Below, in pieces: positions 9,694 through 20,379 of a DNA stretch of 64,000 bases. The translations under genes were made by a program, and so were the position numbers. Under the pieces are notes generated by a model. It had not been told where the DNA came from and made no database searches. It was given only the letters and a program-made list of their open reading frames with translations. Source of the DNA: Streptomyces sp. CNQ-509 (GTDB taxonomy: Bacteria; Actinomycetota; Actinomycetes; Streptomycetales; Streptomycetaceae); assembly GCF_001011035.1 (NCBI RefSeq), contig NZ_CP011492.1:5873001-5937000 (forward strand). Reading direction: 5' to 3'. Position 1 is the first letter of the stretch, and each line of letters starts with the position of its first letter.

Positions 9694-10230
9694 ATGAACA
9701 TCTGCGTCTTCCTCTCCGCCGCCGACCTCGACGAGCGCTACACGGCGCCCGCCCGCCACTTCGCCGAACTCCTGGGCAAGCGCGGGCACACGCTGGTGTG
9801 GGGCGGTTCCGACGTGGGGCTGATGAAGGTGGTCGCCGACGGGGTGCAGGAGTACGGCGGCCGGCTCGTCGGGGTCTCGGTGACGTTCCTGGCCGACAAG
9901 GCGCGCGCGGGCGCCGACGAGATGGTGATCGCCCGGGACCTCGCGGAGCGCAAGGCGGAGCTGCTCGGCCGCTCCGACGCCGTCGTGATCATGGTCGGCG
10001 GCACCGGCACGCTGGACGAGGCCACGGAGATCCTGGAGCTGAAGAAGCACGGGCTGCACGCCAAGCCGGTGGTGCTGCTCAACACCGCGGGGTACTACGA
10101 CGGGCTGCGGGAGCAGTTCCGGCGGATGGAGGCGGAGGGGTTCCTGCCGCTGCCGCTGACGGAGCTGATGTTCTTCGCGGACGACCCCGAGGCCGCCATG
10201 ACGTACCTGGAGGCCCGTCCGGCGCGGTGA
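9694..10230 (+). CDS. LOG-family / TIGR00730-type Rossmann protein
   Basis: This 178-residue protein has the fold once annotated as lysine decarboxylase and now known in several members as cytokinin-riboside-monophosphate phosphoribohydrolase. Visible marks are the N-terminal ICVFLSA, LVWGGSDVGLM (usually GGGxxGLM), and MVGGTGTLDEATE, a variant of the PGGxGTxxE motif in which the Pro is replaced by Val. The catalytic Glu and the Gly-Thr loop remain. Such proteins release a free base from a nucleoside monophosphate; the true substrate in Streptomyces is uncertain. It lies 12 bases ahead of the SDR gene, on the same strand. Confidence 0.82.
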   Translation: MNICVFLSAADLDERYTAPARHFAELLGKRGHTLVWGGSDVGLMKVVADGVQEYGGRLVGVSVTFLADKARAGADEMVIARDLAERKAELLGRSDAVVIMVGGTGTLDEATEILELKKHGLHAKPVVLLNTAGYYDGLREQFRRMEAEGFLPLPLTELMFFADDPEAAMTYLEARPAR

Positions 10231-10236
10231 CAGGAT
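10231..10236 (+). promoter_or_regulatory. Candidate -10 box for SDR gene
   Basis: CAGGAT ends 6 nt before ATG 10243, directly after the stop of the preceding gene. It could support an internal, leaderless start, or its AGGA could instead serve as a ribosome site for read-through mRNA. Confidence 0.3.
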
Positions 10237-10242
10237 GACCGC

Positions 10243-10953
10243 ATGAGTGAGATCACCCCTGCCACCACACATCTGATCACGGGCGCCGGCTCCGGCATCG
10301 GCGAGGCGCTGGCCCGGCGGCTGGCCGCGCGCGGATCCGCCGGGCTCTGGTTCCTCGTCCGCGGCGAGGCCCGCGCCGCGGAGTTGGCGGAGCGTTTCCC
10401 CGGCGCGCACACCGTCGTCGCCGACCTCGGTGCGCCGGGCGGCCTGGCCGACGCGCTGGCCGGGCAGGAACTGCCCGCCCGGCTCGACTCGCTGGTGCAC
10501 GTCGCGGGCGTGGTGGAGCTGGGCCCGGTCGCGGAGACCACCCCGAAGGTCTGGGACGAGACGCTGGCGGTCAACCTGACGGGTCCCGCCGAGCTGACCC
10601 GGCTGCTGCTGCCGCGGCTGCGGGCGGCGCGGGGGCACGTCGTGTTCGTCAACTCCGGCGCCGGGCTGAACGCGGGGCCCGGGTGGGGCGCGTACGGCGC
10701 GAGCAAGCACGGGCTGAAGGCGCTGGCCGACGCGCTGCGCGCGGAGGAGGCCGGCAGCGGCGTGCGGGTCACCACGGTCTACCCGGGCCGCACCGCCACG
10801 CCGATGCAGGCCAAGGTGCACCGGCAGGAGGGCCGGGAGTACGAGCCGGGGCGCTGGATCGACCCGGAGTCGGTGGCGACCACCCTGCTGACGGCCCTCG
10901 ACCTGCCGCGCGACGCCCAGCTCACCGACGTCTCCGTACGCCCCGGCCCGTAG
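10243..10953 (+). CDS. Short-chain dehydrogenase/reductase
   Basis: This 236-residue classical SDR has the cofactor loop TGAGSGIG near the N-terminus, the structural NAG-like region VHVAGVVELGP, the catalytic Ser in VNSGAGLN and the active-site YGASKHGLKALADALR (Tyr and Lys intact). The sequence after the cofactor loop (ALARRLAARGSAGLWFLVRGE) suggests an NADP(H) preference through the Arg, but this is weak. The substrate is unknown. It is 12 bases from the LOG-family gene and may be cotranscribed. Confidence 0.88.
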   Translation: MSEITPATTHLITGAGSGIGEALARRLAARGSAGLWFLVRGEARAAELAERFPGAHTVVADLGAPGGLADALAGQELPARLDSLVHVAGVVELGPVAETTPKVWDETLAVNLTGPAELTRLLLPRLRAARGHVVFVNSGAGLNAGPGWGAYGASKHGLKALADALRAEEAGSGVRVTTVYPGRTATPMQAKVHRQEGREYEPGRWIDPESVATTLLTALDLPRDAQLTDVSVRPGP

Positions 10954-10972
10954 CCCGGCGGGGCTTTCGGCA

Positions 10973-10978
10973 TACCCT
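10973..10978 (+). promoter_or_regulatory. Candidate -10 box, MetE-like gene (leaderless layout)
   Basis: TACCCT is followed by 7 nt and GTG 10986, with no ribosome site. Confidence 0.5.
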
Positions 10979-10985
10979 CACCCTC

Positions 10986-12044
10986 GTGACTGAGACAGCG
11001 ACGCGCCCCTGGGGCGCAGGTGCCGCCACCGGCGTGGGATCCATGCCGGGCGAGGACGCGCGGGAGACCGCGCGCACCGTGACCGGCGAGGTCGGCGACT
11101 TCCCCTTCCTGCCCGAGCTGCCCGCCCGCGGGCCCGGCGCCGACATGGTCGGCCGCAGCGTGGGGATGCTCGTCGACGTCTACGCGCACCTGCAGCCCAG
11201 TGGCTGGCGCATCGCCGACCGGCCGGGGATGGACACCCGCAGATCGCGCTCCTGGCTGGGCGAGGACCTGGACGCGCTGGAGGAGTTCACCCAGGGCTAC
11301 GCGGGACCGCTGAAGGTCCAGGCCACCGGGCCCTGGACGCTCGCAGCCGCGCTGGAGCTGAAGGGCGGCGAGGCCGCCCTGCGGGACCCCGGCGCCTGCC
11401 GCGACCTGGCCGCCTCGCTCGCCGAGGGGCTGCGCGCCCATCTGGCGGAGGTACGCCGCCGGGTGCCCGGCGCCGAGGTGGTGCTCCAGCTCGACGAGCC
11501 GTCCGTGACCGCCGTGCTCACCGGCCGGGTCGCCACCGCCAGCGGCTACCGCACCTACCGGGCCGTGGACCGCGCCGTCGTCGAGGGCACCCTGCGCGAC
11601 GTGATCGCCGCCGCCGGCGCCACCGGCCCGGCCGGCACCCCGGTCGTCGTCCACTCCTGCGCCCCTGACGTGCCCTTCGCCCTGCTGCACCGCGCGGGCG
11701 CCGCGGCCGTGTCGTACGACGCGGCGCTGCTGACCGAACGCCAGGACGAGACCGTCGGCGAGGCCGTGGAGGGCGGGCTCGGGCTCTTCGCGGGCGTCGT
11801 GCCGGCGACGGCGAACGCGTCCGCGGGCGCGCCCGGCGGTGCGGGTCCGATGTCAGACCCTGCGGGTAGCGTCGGGGGTGTCAGGACGTTGTGGCGCAGG
11901 CTGGGGCTGTCGCCGCAGGCGCTCGCCGGCAGTGTGGTGATCACTCCGGCGTGCGGCCTCGCGGGCGCAGACCCGGAGTACGCCCGCCGGGCCCTCGCCC
12001 ACTGCGTCCGTGCCGCAGGGTCCCTCGCCCGGGACCCCGAGTGA
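10986..12044 (+). CDS. MetE-like (cobalamin-independent methionine synthase C-terminal family) protein
   Basis: The 352-residue protein resembles only the C-terminal, zinc-binding half of MetE. It starts with TGVGSMPGEDARE and carries the metal-site residues His and Cys in VVVHSCAPDVPF and a later Cys in ITPACGLAGADPEYA; VLQLDEPSV fits the conserved QxDEP motif. Full MetE is about 750 residues, so this is a single-domain relative, as seen in many actinobacteria just ahead of ligA. It may transfer methyl groups from an unknown donor to homocysteine or another thiol. The start is GTG 10986; the reading frame is open upstream across the SDR gene. It ends 15 bases before ligA. Confidence 0.8.
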   Translation: MTETATRPWGAGAATGVGSMPGEDARETARTVTGEVGDFPFLPELPARGPGADMVGRSVGMLVDVYAHLQPSGWRIADRPGMDTRRSRSWLGEDLDALEEFTQGYAGPLKVQATGPWTLAAALELKGGEAALRDPGACRDLAASLAEGLRAHLAEVRRRVPGAEVVLQLDEPSVTAVLTGRVATASGYRTYRAVDRAVVEGTLRDVIAAAGATGPAGTPVVVHSCAPDVPFALLHRAGAAAVSYDAALLTERQDETVGEAVEGGLGLFAGVVPATANASAGAPGGAGPMSDPAGSVGGVRTLWRRLGLSPQALAGSVVITPACGLAGADPEYARRALAHCVRAAGSLARDPE

Positions 12045-12059
12045 CAACGGGAGGCCGGT

Positions 12060-14219
12060 GTGAGTACGGACAGCGTGGCGCGTGAGCGGCATCGGCTGCT
12101 GGCGGAGCAGATCGAGGAGCACCGCTTCAGGTACTACGTGACGACGCCCGTCATCAGCGACGCCGACTTCGACAAGCTGCTCCGGGAGCTGGAGGCGCTG
12201 GAGGAGGAGCACCCGGAGCTGGTCACGCCCGACTCGCCGACCCAGAAGGTCGCCGGGGCGTACGAGACGGAGTTCACCTCCGTCCGGCACCGCGAGCGGA
12301 TGCTCTCCCTGGACAACGCGTTCACGGACGAGGAGCTGGACGCCTGGGCCGACCGGATGGCCAGGGAGCTGGACCCCCAGCCGTACCACCTGCTGTGCGA
12401 GCTGAAGGTCGACGGCCTCGCGGTCAACCTGACGTACGAGCACGGCCGGCTGGTCCGCGGCGCCACCCGCGGCGACGGCCGCGCCGGCGAGGAGATCACG
12501 CCGAACATCCGCACCATCGGCGAGATCCCGCACCGGCTGCGGGGGGAGAACGTCCCGGATCTGGTGGAGATCCGCGGCGAGGTGTACTTCTCGCTCGCCG
12601 ACTTCCAGAAGCTCAACGAGGACCTGGTGGCCGAGGGCAAGCCCCCCTTCGCCAACCCGCGCAACTCCGCGGCCGGTTCGCTGCGCCAGAAGAACCCTCA
12701 GGTCAGCGCCTCCCGCCCGCTGCACATGGTGGTCCACGGCATCGGCGCGCTCGAAGGCGCCCGCTTCGACCGCCTCTCCGGGGCGTACGACCTGCTCAAG
12801 GAGTGGGGCCTGCCCACCTCGCCGTACACGAAGGTGGTCGACGGGATCGACGGCGTACGGGCCTTCATCTCCCGCTACGGCGAGCGGCGGCACGACGTGG
12901 CGTACGAGTTCGACGGCGTCGTCGTCAAGCTCGACGAGATCGCCCTCCAGGGCCGCCTGGGCTCCACGTCCCGCGCGCCGCGCTGGGCCATCGCGTGGAA
13001 GTTCCCGCCGGAGGAGGTGAACACCAAGCTGGTCGACATCCGCGTCGGCGTCGGGCGCACCGGACGGGTCACGCCGTACGCGGTGGTCGAGCCGGTGACG
13101 GTGGCGGGATCCGAGGTCGAGTTCGCCACGCTGCACAACCAGGACGTGGTGAAGGCCAAGGGCGTCCTCATCGGCGACACGGTCGCGCTCCGCAAGGCGG
13201 GCGACGTGATCCCCGAGATCATGGGCCCGCTCACGGACCTCAGGGACGGCAGCGAGCGGGAGTTCGTGATGCCCGCGGAGTGCCCCGAGTGCGGCACGGC
13301 GCTCAAGCCCATGAAGGAGGGCGACGTCGACCTGCGCTGCCCCAACGCCCGCTCCTGCCCGGCCCAGCTCCGCGAGCGGCTGTTCTACCTCGCCGGACGC
13401 CGCTGCCTGGACATCGAGAACTTCGGGTACGTCGCCGCGACGGCGCTCACCCAGCCGCTGGAGCCGGCGGAGCCGCCGCTCAGGGACGAGGGCGGCCTCT
13501 TCGACCTGAAGGTCGAGGACCTGCTGCCCATCAAGTCGTACGTGCTGGACCAGGACACCGGACTGCCCAAGCGCGACCCGGAGACGGGCGAGGAGAAGGT
13601 CGTCACCTTCTTCGCCAACAAGGAGGGCAACCCGAAGAAGAACACCGAGCTGATGCTCGGTCACATCCGGGCCGCCAAGGACCGGCCGCTGGCCCGGGTC
13701 ATCGCCGGGCTGTCCATCCGGCACGTCGGCCCCGTCGCCGCCGAGGCGCTGGCCCGCGAGTTCCGCTCCATCGACCGGATCATGGCGGCGAGTGAGGAGG
13801 AGCTGGCCGCGGCCGAGGGCGTCGGGCCCACCATCGCGGCCTCGCTGACCCAGTGGTTCGCCGAGGACTGGCACCGCGAGATCGTCGAGCGCTGGCGCGC
13901 GGCGGGCGTGCGGATGGAGGAGGAGGTGAAGGAGTCGGAGGGTGCGCGTCCGCTGGAGGGGCTGACCGTCGTCGTCACCGGCACGCTCCAGTCGCACACC
14001 CGGGACGGCGCGAAGGAGGCGCTGCAGAGCCGCGGGGCCAAGGTGACGGGTTCGGTCTCGAAGAAGACCGACTTCGTGGTCTGCGGCGACAACCCCGGGT
14101 CCAAGTACGACAAGGCCGTGCAGCTGAAGCTCCCGATCCTCGACGACGCGGGCTTCGCCGTCCTTTTGGAGCAGGGACCCGACGCCGCCCGCGACGCCGC
14201 CCTGCCCCCGCCCGAGTAG
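12060..14219 (+). CDS. ligA: NAD-dependent DNA ligase LigA
   Basis: This 719-residue ligase seals nicks during replication and repair. The adenylated lysine is in CELKVDGLAVN (Lys116). The NAD-binding Ia domain precedes it (YYVTTPVISDADFDKLL) and EIRGEVYF and EGVVVK-type motifs (EFDGVVVKLDE) follow. A four-Cys zinc finger (CPECG then CPNARSC, about residues 408-427), helix-hairpin-helix repeats (AEGVGPTIAASLTQWF) and a C-terminal BRCT domain (LEGLTVVVTGTL to about 715) complete the family layout. Start GTG 12060 has GGGAGG a few bases upstream. An extension between the OB and zinc regions (about 475-520) is typical of actinobacterial LigA. Confidence 0.97.
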   Translation: MSTDSVARERHRLLAEQIEEHRFRYYVTTPVISDADFDKLLRELEALEEEHPELVTPDSPTQKVAGAYETEFTSVRHRERMLSLDNAFTDEELDAWADRMARELDPQPYHLLCELKVDGLAVNLTYEHGRLVRGATRGDGRAGEEITPNIRTIGEIPHRLRGENVPDLVEIRGEVYFSLADFQKLNEDLVAEGKPPFANPRNSAAGSLRQKNPQVSASRPLHMVVHGIGALEGARFDRLSGAYDLLKEWGLPTSPYTKVVDGIDGVRAFISRYGERRHDVAYEFDGVVVKLDEIALQGRLGSTSRAPRWAIAWKFPPEEVNTKLVDIRVGVGRTGRVTPYAVVEPVTVAGSEVEFATLHNQDVVKAKGVLIGDTVALRKAGDVIPEIMGPLTDLRDGSEREFVMPAECPECGTALKPMKEGDVDLRCPNARSCPAQLRERLFYLAGRRCLDIENFGYVAATALTQPLEPAEPPLRDEGGLFDLKVEDLLPIKSYVLDQDTGLPKRDPETGEEKVVTFFANKEGNPKKNTELMLGHIRAAKDRPLARVIAGLSIRHVGPVAAEALAREFRSIDRIMAASEEELAAAEGVGPTIAASLTQWFAEDWHREIVERWRAAGVRMEEEVKESEGARPLEGLTVVVTGTLQSHTRDGAKEALQSRGAKVTGSVSKKTDFVVCGDNPGSKYDKAVQLKLPILDDAGFAVLLEQGPDAARDAALPPPE

Positions 14220-14319
14220 CCGCCGCCCCCGGCCTGTTCGCGTGCAGACCGAAACCCGGCGAGTCGGGGGCAATCGGGCGACCGCAGCCGATCGCCGCCC
14301 CAGAAAGGCTTTCGCAGCC

Positions 14320-14325
14320 TAGTGT
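14320..14325 (+). promoter_or_regulatory. Candidate -10 box upstream of rmdB
   Basis: TAGTGT lies 43 nt before ATG 14369, giving a short conventional leader of about 35-40 nt that contains the GAGAGGGA ribosome site. Confidence 0.35.
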
Positions 14326-14368
14326 GGATGGGCGCGCCGACGCGCGCCCAGGCGGTGAGAGGGACGGG

Positions 14369-16516
14369 ATGCGACCGACGGAGAGCACGGAACCGGCGCC
14401 GGTGCTGCGCCGGTTGGTGCTGCCCGCCCTGCCGTGGCTGGCGCAGGCCGCGGGCGGCCTGGTGTTCGCCATCGGGGTGCTGTACGGGCTGCGGGAGGGC
14501 CACGCGCTCTTCCCCCGCGGCACCGCGGGCTGGGGCCTGGCCGTCCTGACGGTCGTCCTCATCGCCCATCTGGTCGCACCCGGCCGCGACCGCTGGTCCG
14601 GCGGCAACGGCTCGGCCGCCGCGCTCACCCTCGCCGTGCTGCTGCTCTACGGCTGGATCCCGGCCGTCGCCGTCAGCCTGCTGGTCATCCTCGCCGTCGC
14701 CCTCGTCCGCCGGCCGTACCGCCGCCAGGCGCCGCTGCACGGGGCCGTCGAGATCCTCGGCATCTCGACGGCCGCCGTGGTGCTGTGGACCTGCGGCGAG
14801 CACCCGACGGTCGAGGAGCCCTGGGAGCCGGGCTCCTGGGACCTGTACGCGCTGCCCGAGCTGATCGCCGCCGCCCTGGCGTACGTCCTGGTGACCCGCG
14901 TGCTCACCTGGTACGCGGACCCCGGCCACCGCGAGGGCCCCGGCCTGCTCGCCCGCGCCGCCCTCACCCGCCAGGGCCTGAGCGGCGCCGCGCTCCTCGG
15001 CATCGCGCCGCTCGTCATCGTCGTGGCCGTCAACACCCCCGTGCTGCTGCCGCTGTTCGCGGTGCCGCTCATCGCCCTCGACTCCAGCCTGTGGATGGCC
15101 CGCGCCCGCGCCGAGGAGCAGTTGCGCGACCCGCTGACCGGACTGCCCAACCGCCAGTGGCTGCTGGAGCGCACCTGGCACGCCCTGGCCGAGGCCGAGA
15201 GCACAGGACGCCGCGCCGCCCTCATCCTCATCGACCTCGACCGCTTCCGCGCCGTCAACGACACCCTCGGCCACCGCGCCGGCGACCGGCTGCTGCTCCA
15301 GCTCGCCGGCCGGCTGCGGCTCGCGCTGCCCCGCGGCGCGGAGGCCGCCCGCCTCGGCGGCGACGAGTTCGCCGTGCTCATCCCGCTCACCGACTCCGCC
15401 ACCAGCGCCCAGCGGGTGGCCCGTACGCTCGTCGCCGCCCTCGGCTCCCCGCTCGACCTCGACGGGATGAGCCTGGTGCTGGAGGCCAGCGCCGGCGTCG
15501 CCGTCTACCCCGAGCACGCCACCGAGACCGAGGGCCTGCTCCAGCGCGCCGACGTGGCGATGTACCAGGCCAAGCGGGACCGCAGCGGCGTCGAGGTCTA
15601 CGAGGCCCGCCGCGACGGCAACACCCCCGACCGGCTGGGCCTGCTGGGCGACCTGCGCCGGGCGCTCCAGGCCCGCGAGGTCGCGCTGCACTACCAGCCG
15701 AAGGTCGGCTTCGACGGCCGCGTCGTCGGCCTGGAGGCCCTGGTCCGCTGGGCGCACCCGGAGCGCGGGCACGTGAACCCGGAGGAGTTCATCGCCATCG
15801 CCGAGACCTCGGGCCTGATGCCGGTGCTCACCGAGTACGTGCTGGAGACCGCGCTCGCCCAGGTCGCCGACTGGCGCGCCGCCGGCCTCCAGGTGCCCGT
15901 CGCCGTCAACGTCTCGCCGCGCGACGTGCACACGCCCGGCTTCGCCGGCGCCGTCGCCGCCCGCCTCGCCCGGCACGGCGTGCCGCCCGGCGCGCTGCAA
16001 CTGGAGATAACGGAACACGTGCTGCTGGAGGACCCGCAGCGCGCGGCCGACACCCTCGCCGGGCTCACCGGGCACGGCGTGAAGATGTCGCTCGACGACT
16101 TCGGCACCGGCTACTCCTCGCTGGTCCATCTGCGCCGGCTGCCGGTGAGCGAGCTGAAGATCGACCGCTCGTTCGTCGCCCGGCTGGCCGTCGACCCGGA
16201 GGACCTGGAGATCGTCCGCTGCACCGTCGACCTCGCGCACTCCCTCGGCCTGCGCGTCGTCGCCGAGGGCGTCGAGGACGACGAGACCTGGGAACACCTG
16301 CGGGACCTCGGCTGCGATGCGGTGCAGGGCTGGCTCGTCGCCGCCGCCATGCCCCCGGCGGAGACCACCGCCTGGCTGCGCGCCCGCGGTCCCGGCCCCG
16401 GGGCCAGGGCCCTGCCGGCCGCGGCGTCCGCCGCGCGCGCGGCGGACGAGCCGGCGACGGCCGTGGCCGTGCCGCAGCCGGACGAGGCGGAGGAGCCGGT
16501 CAAGCCGGTGAAGTGA
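14369..16516 (+). CDS. rmdB: Membrane GGDEF-EAL cyclic-di-GMP enzyme, RmdB ortholog
   Basis: The 715-residue protein has about six N-terminal membrane helices (to about residue 245), then a GGDEF domain with intact RLGGDEFAVL (about 327-336) but without the RxxD inhibitory site, and an EAL domain with intact LEALVRW (about 454), LEITEH, LDDFGTGYSSL and AEGVEDDE. All catalytic EAL residues I can check are present, so phosphodiesterase activity is expected. S. coelicolor RmdB (SCO5495), a c-di-GMP phosphodiesterase affecting development, lies between ligA and gatC exactly as here, which supports the name. Start ATG 14369 follows GAGAGGGACGGG. The C-terminus is Ala-rich and disordered. Confidence 0.9.
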   Translation: MRPTESTEPAPVLRRLVLPALPWLAQAAGGLVFAIGVLYGLREGHALFPRGTAGWGLAVLTVVLIAHLVAPGRDRWSGGNGSAAALTLAVLLLYGWIPAVAVSLLVILAVALVRRPYRRQAPLHGAVEILGISTAAVVLWTCGEHPTVEEPWEPGSWDLYALPELIAAALAYVLVTRVLTWYADPGHREGPGLLARAALTRQGLSGAALLGIAPLVIVVAVNTPVLLPLFAVPLIALDSSLWMARARAEEQLRDPLTGLPNRQWLLERTWHALAEAESTGRRAALILIDLDRFRAVNDTLGHRAGDRLLLQLAGRLRLALPRGAEAARLGGDEFAVLIPLTDSATSAQRVARTLVAALGSPLDLDGMSLVLEASAGVAVYPEHATETEGLLQRADVAMYQAKRDRSGVEVYEARRDGNTPDRLGLLGDLRRALQAREVALHYQPKVGFDGRVVGLEALVRWAHPERGHVNPEEFIAIAETSGLMPVLTEYVLETALAQVADWRAAGLQVPVAVNVSPRDVHTPGFAGAVAARLARHGVPPGALQLEITEHVLLEDPQRAADTLAGLTGHGVKMSLDDFGTGYSSLVHLRRLPVSELKIDRSFVARLAVDPEDLEIVRCTVDLAHSLGLRVVAEGVEDDETWEHLRDLGCDAVQGWLVAAAMPPAETTAWLRARGPGPGARALPAAASAARAADEPATAVAVPQPDEAEEPVKPVK

Positions 16517-16640
16517 CCGGTGCCCCGCCGCTGCAGGGCACCCGGGCGGACGAACCGTCACGTACGGCCGGGGCGGCCGTGGAGGCGGCCGGAACCGCCC
16601 CCGCCGGGAAACCCGGTCGGGCGCACCGCCCCGCGCCCCA

Positions 16641-16646
16641 TAGGAT
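16641..16646 (+). promoter_or_regulatory. Candidate -10 box for gatCAB
   Basis: TAGGAT lies 40 nt upstream of the gatC start in the 170-base gap after rmdB. No clear -35 was found. Confidence 0.4.
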
Positions 16647-16686
16647 TGCCCCGAAACCGTCACACCACCCTGTGAGGATGACCCGC

Positions 16687-16983
16687 ATGCCTGGCATCAC
16701 GCGCGAGGAGGTCGCCCACCTCGCCCGGCTGGCGCGCCTGGAGCTGAGCGGCGAGGAGCTGGACCACTTCGCCGGCCAGCTCGACGCCATCATCGGCGCG
16801 GTCGCCCGCGTCGCCGATGTGGCCGGCGAGGACGTACCGCCGACCAGCCACCCGCTGCCCCTGACGAACGTCATGCGCCCGGACACCGTCCGGCCGAGCT
16901 TCACCGCGCAGCAGGCGCTCTCCGGCGCGCCCGCGCAGGAGCAGCAGCGTTTCAAGGTGCCGCAGATCCTGGGGGAGGAGTGA
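16687..16983 (+). CDS. gatC: Asp-tRNA(Asn)/Glu-tRNA(Gln) amidotransferase subunit C
   Basis: This 98-residue subunit opens with ITREEVAHLARLARLELSGEEL, the family hallmark, and ends VPQILGEE. GatC wraps around and stabilises GatA and GatB. ATG 16687 is preferred because GAGGA (16674-16678) sits 8 nt upstream; ATG 16678 would add three residues and would overlap that ribosome site. The stop is two bases from the gatA start used here, so the genes are translationally coupled. Confidence 0.95.
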   Translation: MPGITREEVAHLARLARLELSGEELDHFAGQLDAIIGAVARVADVAGEDVPPTSHPLPLTNVMRPDTVRPSFTAQQALSGAPAQEQQRFKVPQILGEE

Positions 16984-16985
16984 CC

Positions 16986-18484
<1,499 letters not shown>

Positions 18485-18488
<4 letters not shown>

Positions 18489-18724
18489 GCAAGTTCGCCA
18501 AGGCCAAGGACTTCAAGAAGTCCAAGACCGGTGTGTACATCTCCCTCACGTCCACGCTCTTCGGCGTGATCAGCGTCGCCAAGCAGATGAAGCAGGCGCG
18601 CTTCGAGGAGGACCGGCTGCGTCAGCTCGACGCCGCGGTGTCCGCCGCCGCCATCGCCACCGGCGTCGCCCTGCTGGTGCGGGAGCTGCGCCGGATGAAC
18701 GACGACGACATCCTCGCCGGCTGA
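18485..18724 (+). CDS. Small conserved protein between gatA and gatB
   Basis: This 79-residue protein starts at ATG 18485, inside the gatA stop. The sequence is basic at the N-terminus (SKFAKAKDFKKSKTG), then has a short hydrophobic stretch (VYISLTSTLFGVIS), a charged middle (KQMKQARFEEDRLRQLD) and a second hydrophobic helix (AAVSAAAIATGVALLVREL). It could be a small membrane-associated protein with two helices. I recall a gene in the same position in S. coelicolor (SCO5499), which suggests it has been kept in this operon. No known family motif is recognised and no function is assigned. Confidence 0.85.
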
Positions 18725-18761
18725 GCGGGCCGCGCCGGGGTCGAGAGGCTGGAAGAGAGCT

Positions 18762-20255
18762 GTGACTGTCACGTACGAGGACGCCCTCGCGACGTACGAG
18801 CCGGTGCTGGGCCTGGAGGTCCACGTCGAGCTCGGCACCGCGACCAAGATGTTCTGCGGCTGCGCCACCGCGCTGGGCGCCGGGCCCAACACCCAGACCT
18901 GCCCCGTCTGCCTCGGCCTGCCCGGCGCGCTGCCGGTGGTGAACGAGACGGGCGTGGAGTCCGCGGTCAAGATCGGCCTGGCGCTCAACTGCGAGATCGC
19001 CGAGTGGTGCCGCTTCGCCCGGAAGAACTACTTCTATCCGGACATGCCGAAGAACTTCCAGACCTCGCAGTACGACGAACCCATCGCGTACGACGGCTAC
19101 CTCGACGTCGAGGTCGACGGCGAGGTCTTCCGGGTCGAGATCGAACGCGCCCACATGGAGGAGGACACCGGCAAGTCCACCCACGTGGGCGGTGCCACCG
19201 GGCGGATCCACGGTGCCTCGCACTCGCTGCTGGACTACAACAGGGCCGGCATCCCGCTGATCGAGATCGTCACCAAGCCGATCACCGGCGCCGGCGCCAA
19301 GGCGCCCGAGGTGGCGAAGGCGTACGTGGCCGAGCTGCGGGAGCTGATCAAGGCCCTCGGCGTCTCCGAGGCCCGGATGGAGCAGGGCCAGATGCGCTGC
19401 GACGTGAACCTGTCGCTGATGCCGGCCGGCGCCACCGTCTTCGGCACCCGCAGCGAGACGAAGAACGTCAACTCGCTGCGCAGCGTCGAGCGCGCGGTGC
19501 GCTCCGAGGTCGTCCGGCACGCCGAAGTCCTCGACGGCGGCGGCAAGATCGTCCAGGAGACCCGCCACTTCCACGAGGACACCGGCACCACCACCTCGGG
19601 CCGTACCAAGGAGGAGGCGGAGGACTACCGCTACTTCCCCGAGCCCGACCTCGTGCCCGTCGCGCCCGCCCGGGCCTGGGTGGAGCAACTGCGCTCCGGG
19701 CTGCCGGAGCTGCCGCGGCTGCGGCGCAACCGGCTGCGCGAGGAGTGGGGCGTCTCCGCGCACGACATGCAGTCCATCCTCAACGCCGGGGCCATCGGCC
19801 CGATCGTCGCCACCATCGACGCGGGCGCGGACGCCACCGCGGCGCGCAAGTGGTGGATGGGCGAGCTGGCGCGGCGGGCCAACGAGGACGGCGTCGAGCT
19901 GGCCGCGCTGGCGATCACCCCGGAGCAGGTCGCGCGGGTGGCGGCGCTGGTCGCGGAGGGCAAGCTGAACGACAAGCTGGCCCGCCAGGTCATCACCGGC
20001 GTCCTGGACGGCGAGGGCACCCCGGACGAGGTCGTCGACAAGCGCGGTCTGGCCATCGTCAAGGACGAGGGCGCGCTCGGCGCCGCGGTCGACGAGGCCA
20101 TCGCGGGCAACCCGGCCATCGCGGAGAAGATCCGCGGCGGCAAGGTGCAGGCGGCCGGGGCGCTGGTCGGCGCGGTCATGAAGGCAACCCGCGGCCAGGC
20201 GGACGCCGCCCGCGCCCGGGAGCTGATCATGGAGAAGCTGGGCGTAGCGGACTGA
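18762..20255 (+). CDS. gatB: Asp-tRNA(Asn)/Glu-tRNA(Gln) amidotransferase subunit B
   Basis: The 497-residue subunit binds and activates the misacylated tRNA. It begins VLGLEVHVELGTATKMFCGC and continues with TCPVCLGLPGALP, so the zinc-type Cys cluster is present. GIPLIEIVTKP, MRCDVNLSL and DYRYFPEPDL are family blocks. The C-terminal YqeY-like tail (RQVITGVLDGEGTPDEVV through KATRGQADAARARELIMEKL) is complete. Start GTG 18762 is preceded by GGAAGAGAG. The operon gatC-gatA-small ORF-gatB appears complete and would support Gln- and/or Asn-tRNA formation. Confidence 0.96.
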   Translation: MTVTYEDALATYEPVLGLEVHVELGTATKMFCGCATALGAGPNTQTCPVCLGLPGALPVVNETGVESAVKIGLALNCEIAEWCRFARKNYFYPDMPKNFQTSQYDEPIAYDGYLDVEVDGEVFRVEIERAHMEEDTGKSTHVGGATGRIHGASHSLLDYNRAGIPLIEIVTKPITGAGAKAPEVAKAYVAELRELIKALGVSEARMEQGQMRCDVNLSLMPAGATVFGTRSETKNVNSLRSVERAVRSEVVRHAEVLDGGGKIVQETRHFHEDTGTTTSGRTKEEAEDYRYFPEPDLVPVAPARAWVEQLRSGLPELPRLRRNRLREEWGVSAHDMQSILNAGAIGPIVATIDAGADATAARKWWMGELARRANEDGVELAALAITPEQVARVAALVAEGKLNDKLARQVITGVLDGEGTPDEVVDKRGLAIVKDEGALGAAVDEAIAGNPAIAEKIRGGKVQAAGALVGAVMKATRGQADAARARELIMEKLGVAD

Positions 20256-20379
20256 TGATGTGAAAAAAGCCACTCATCGGACAAATGATCTCCCGTACCT
20301 GTAACAGTGGCAGCGCAGGTGCAGGAGTCTTTGAGGGCCGACCTCCCTGAAAGATCGTGAATATCCCAGGGAGCCGCCC
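20256..20379 (+). promoter_or_regulatory. AT-richer gap upstream of MMPL gene with TCAT-N7-ATGA repeat
   Basis: This gap is noticeably less GC-rich than its surroundings. TCAT-N7-ATGA (20274-20288) forms a small inverted repeat that could be an operator, and a GAGG/CCTC inverted repeat lies at about 20333-20346. No convincing -35/-10 pair was recognised. AGGGAG at 20368-20373 is the ribosome site for GTG 20380. Confidence 0.3.

Noticed and set aside
10954..10985. Cobalamin riboswitch ahead of the MetE-like gene
   Set aside because: The gap is only 32 bases and contains a -10-like box; there is no room for a riboswitch.
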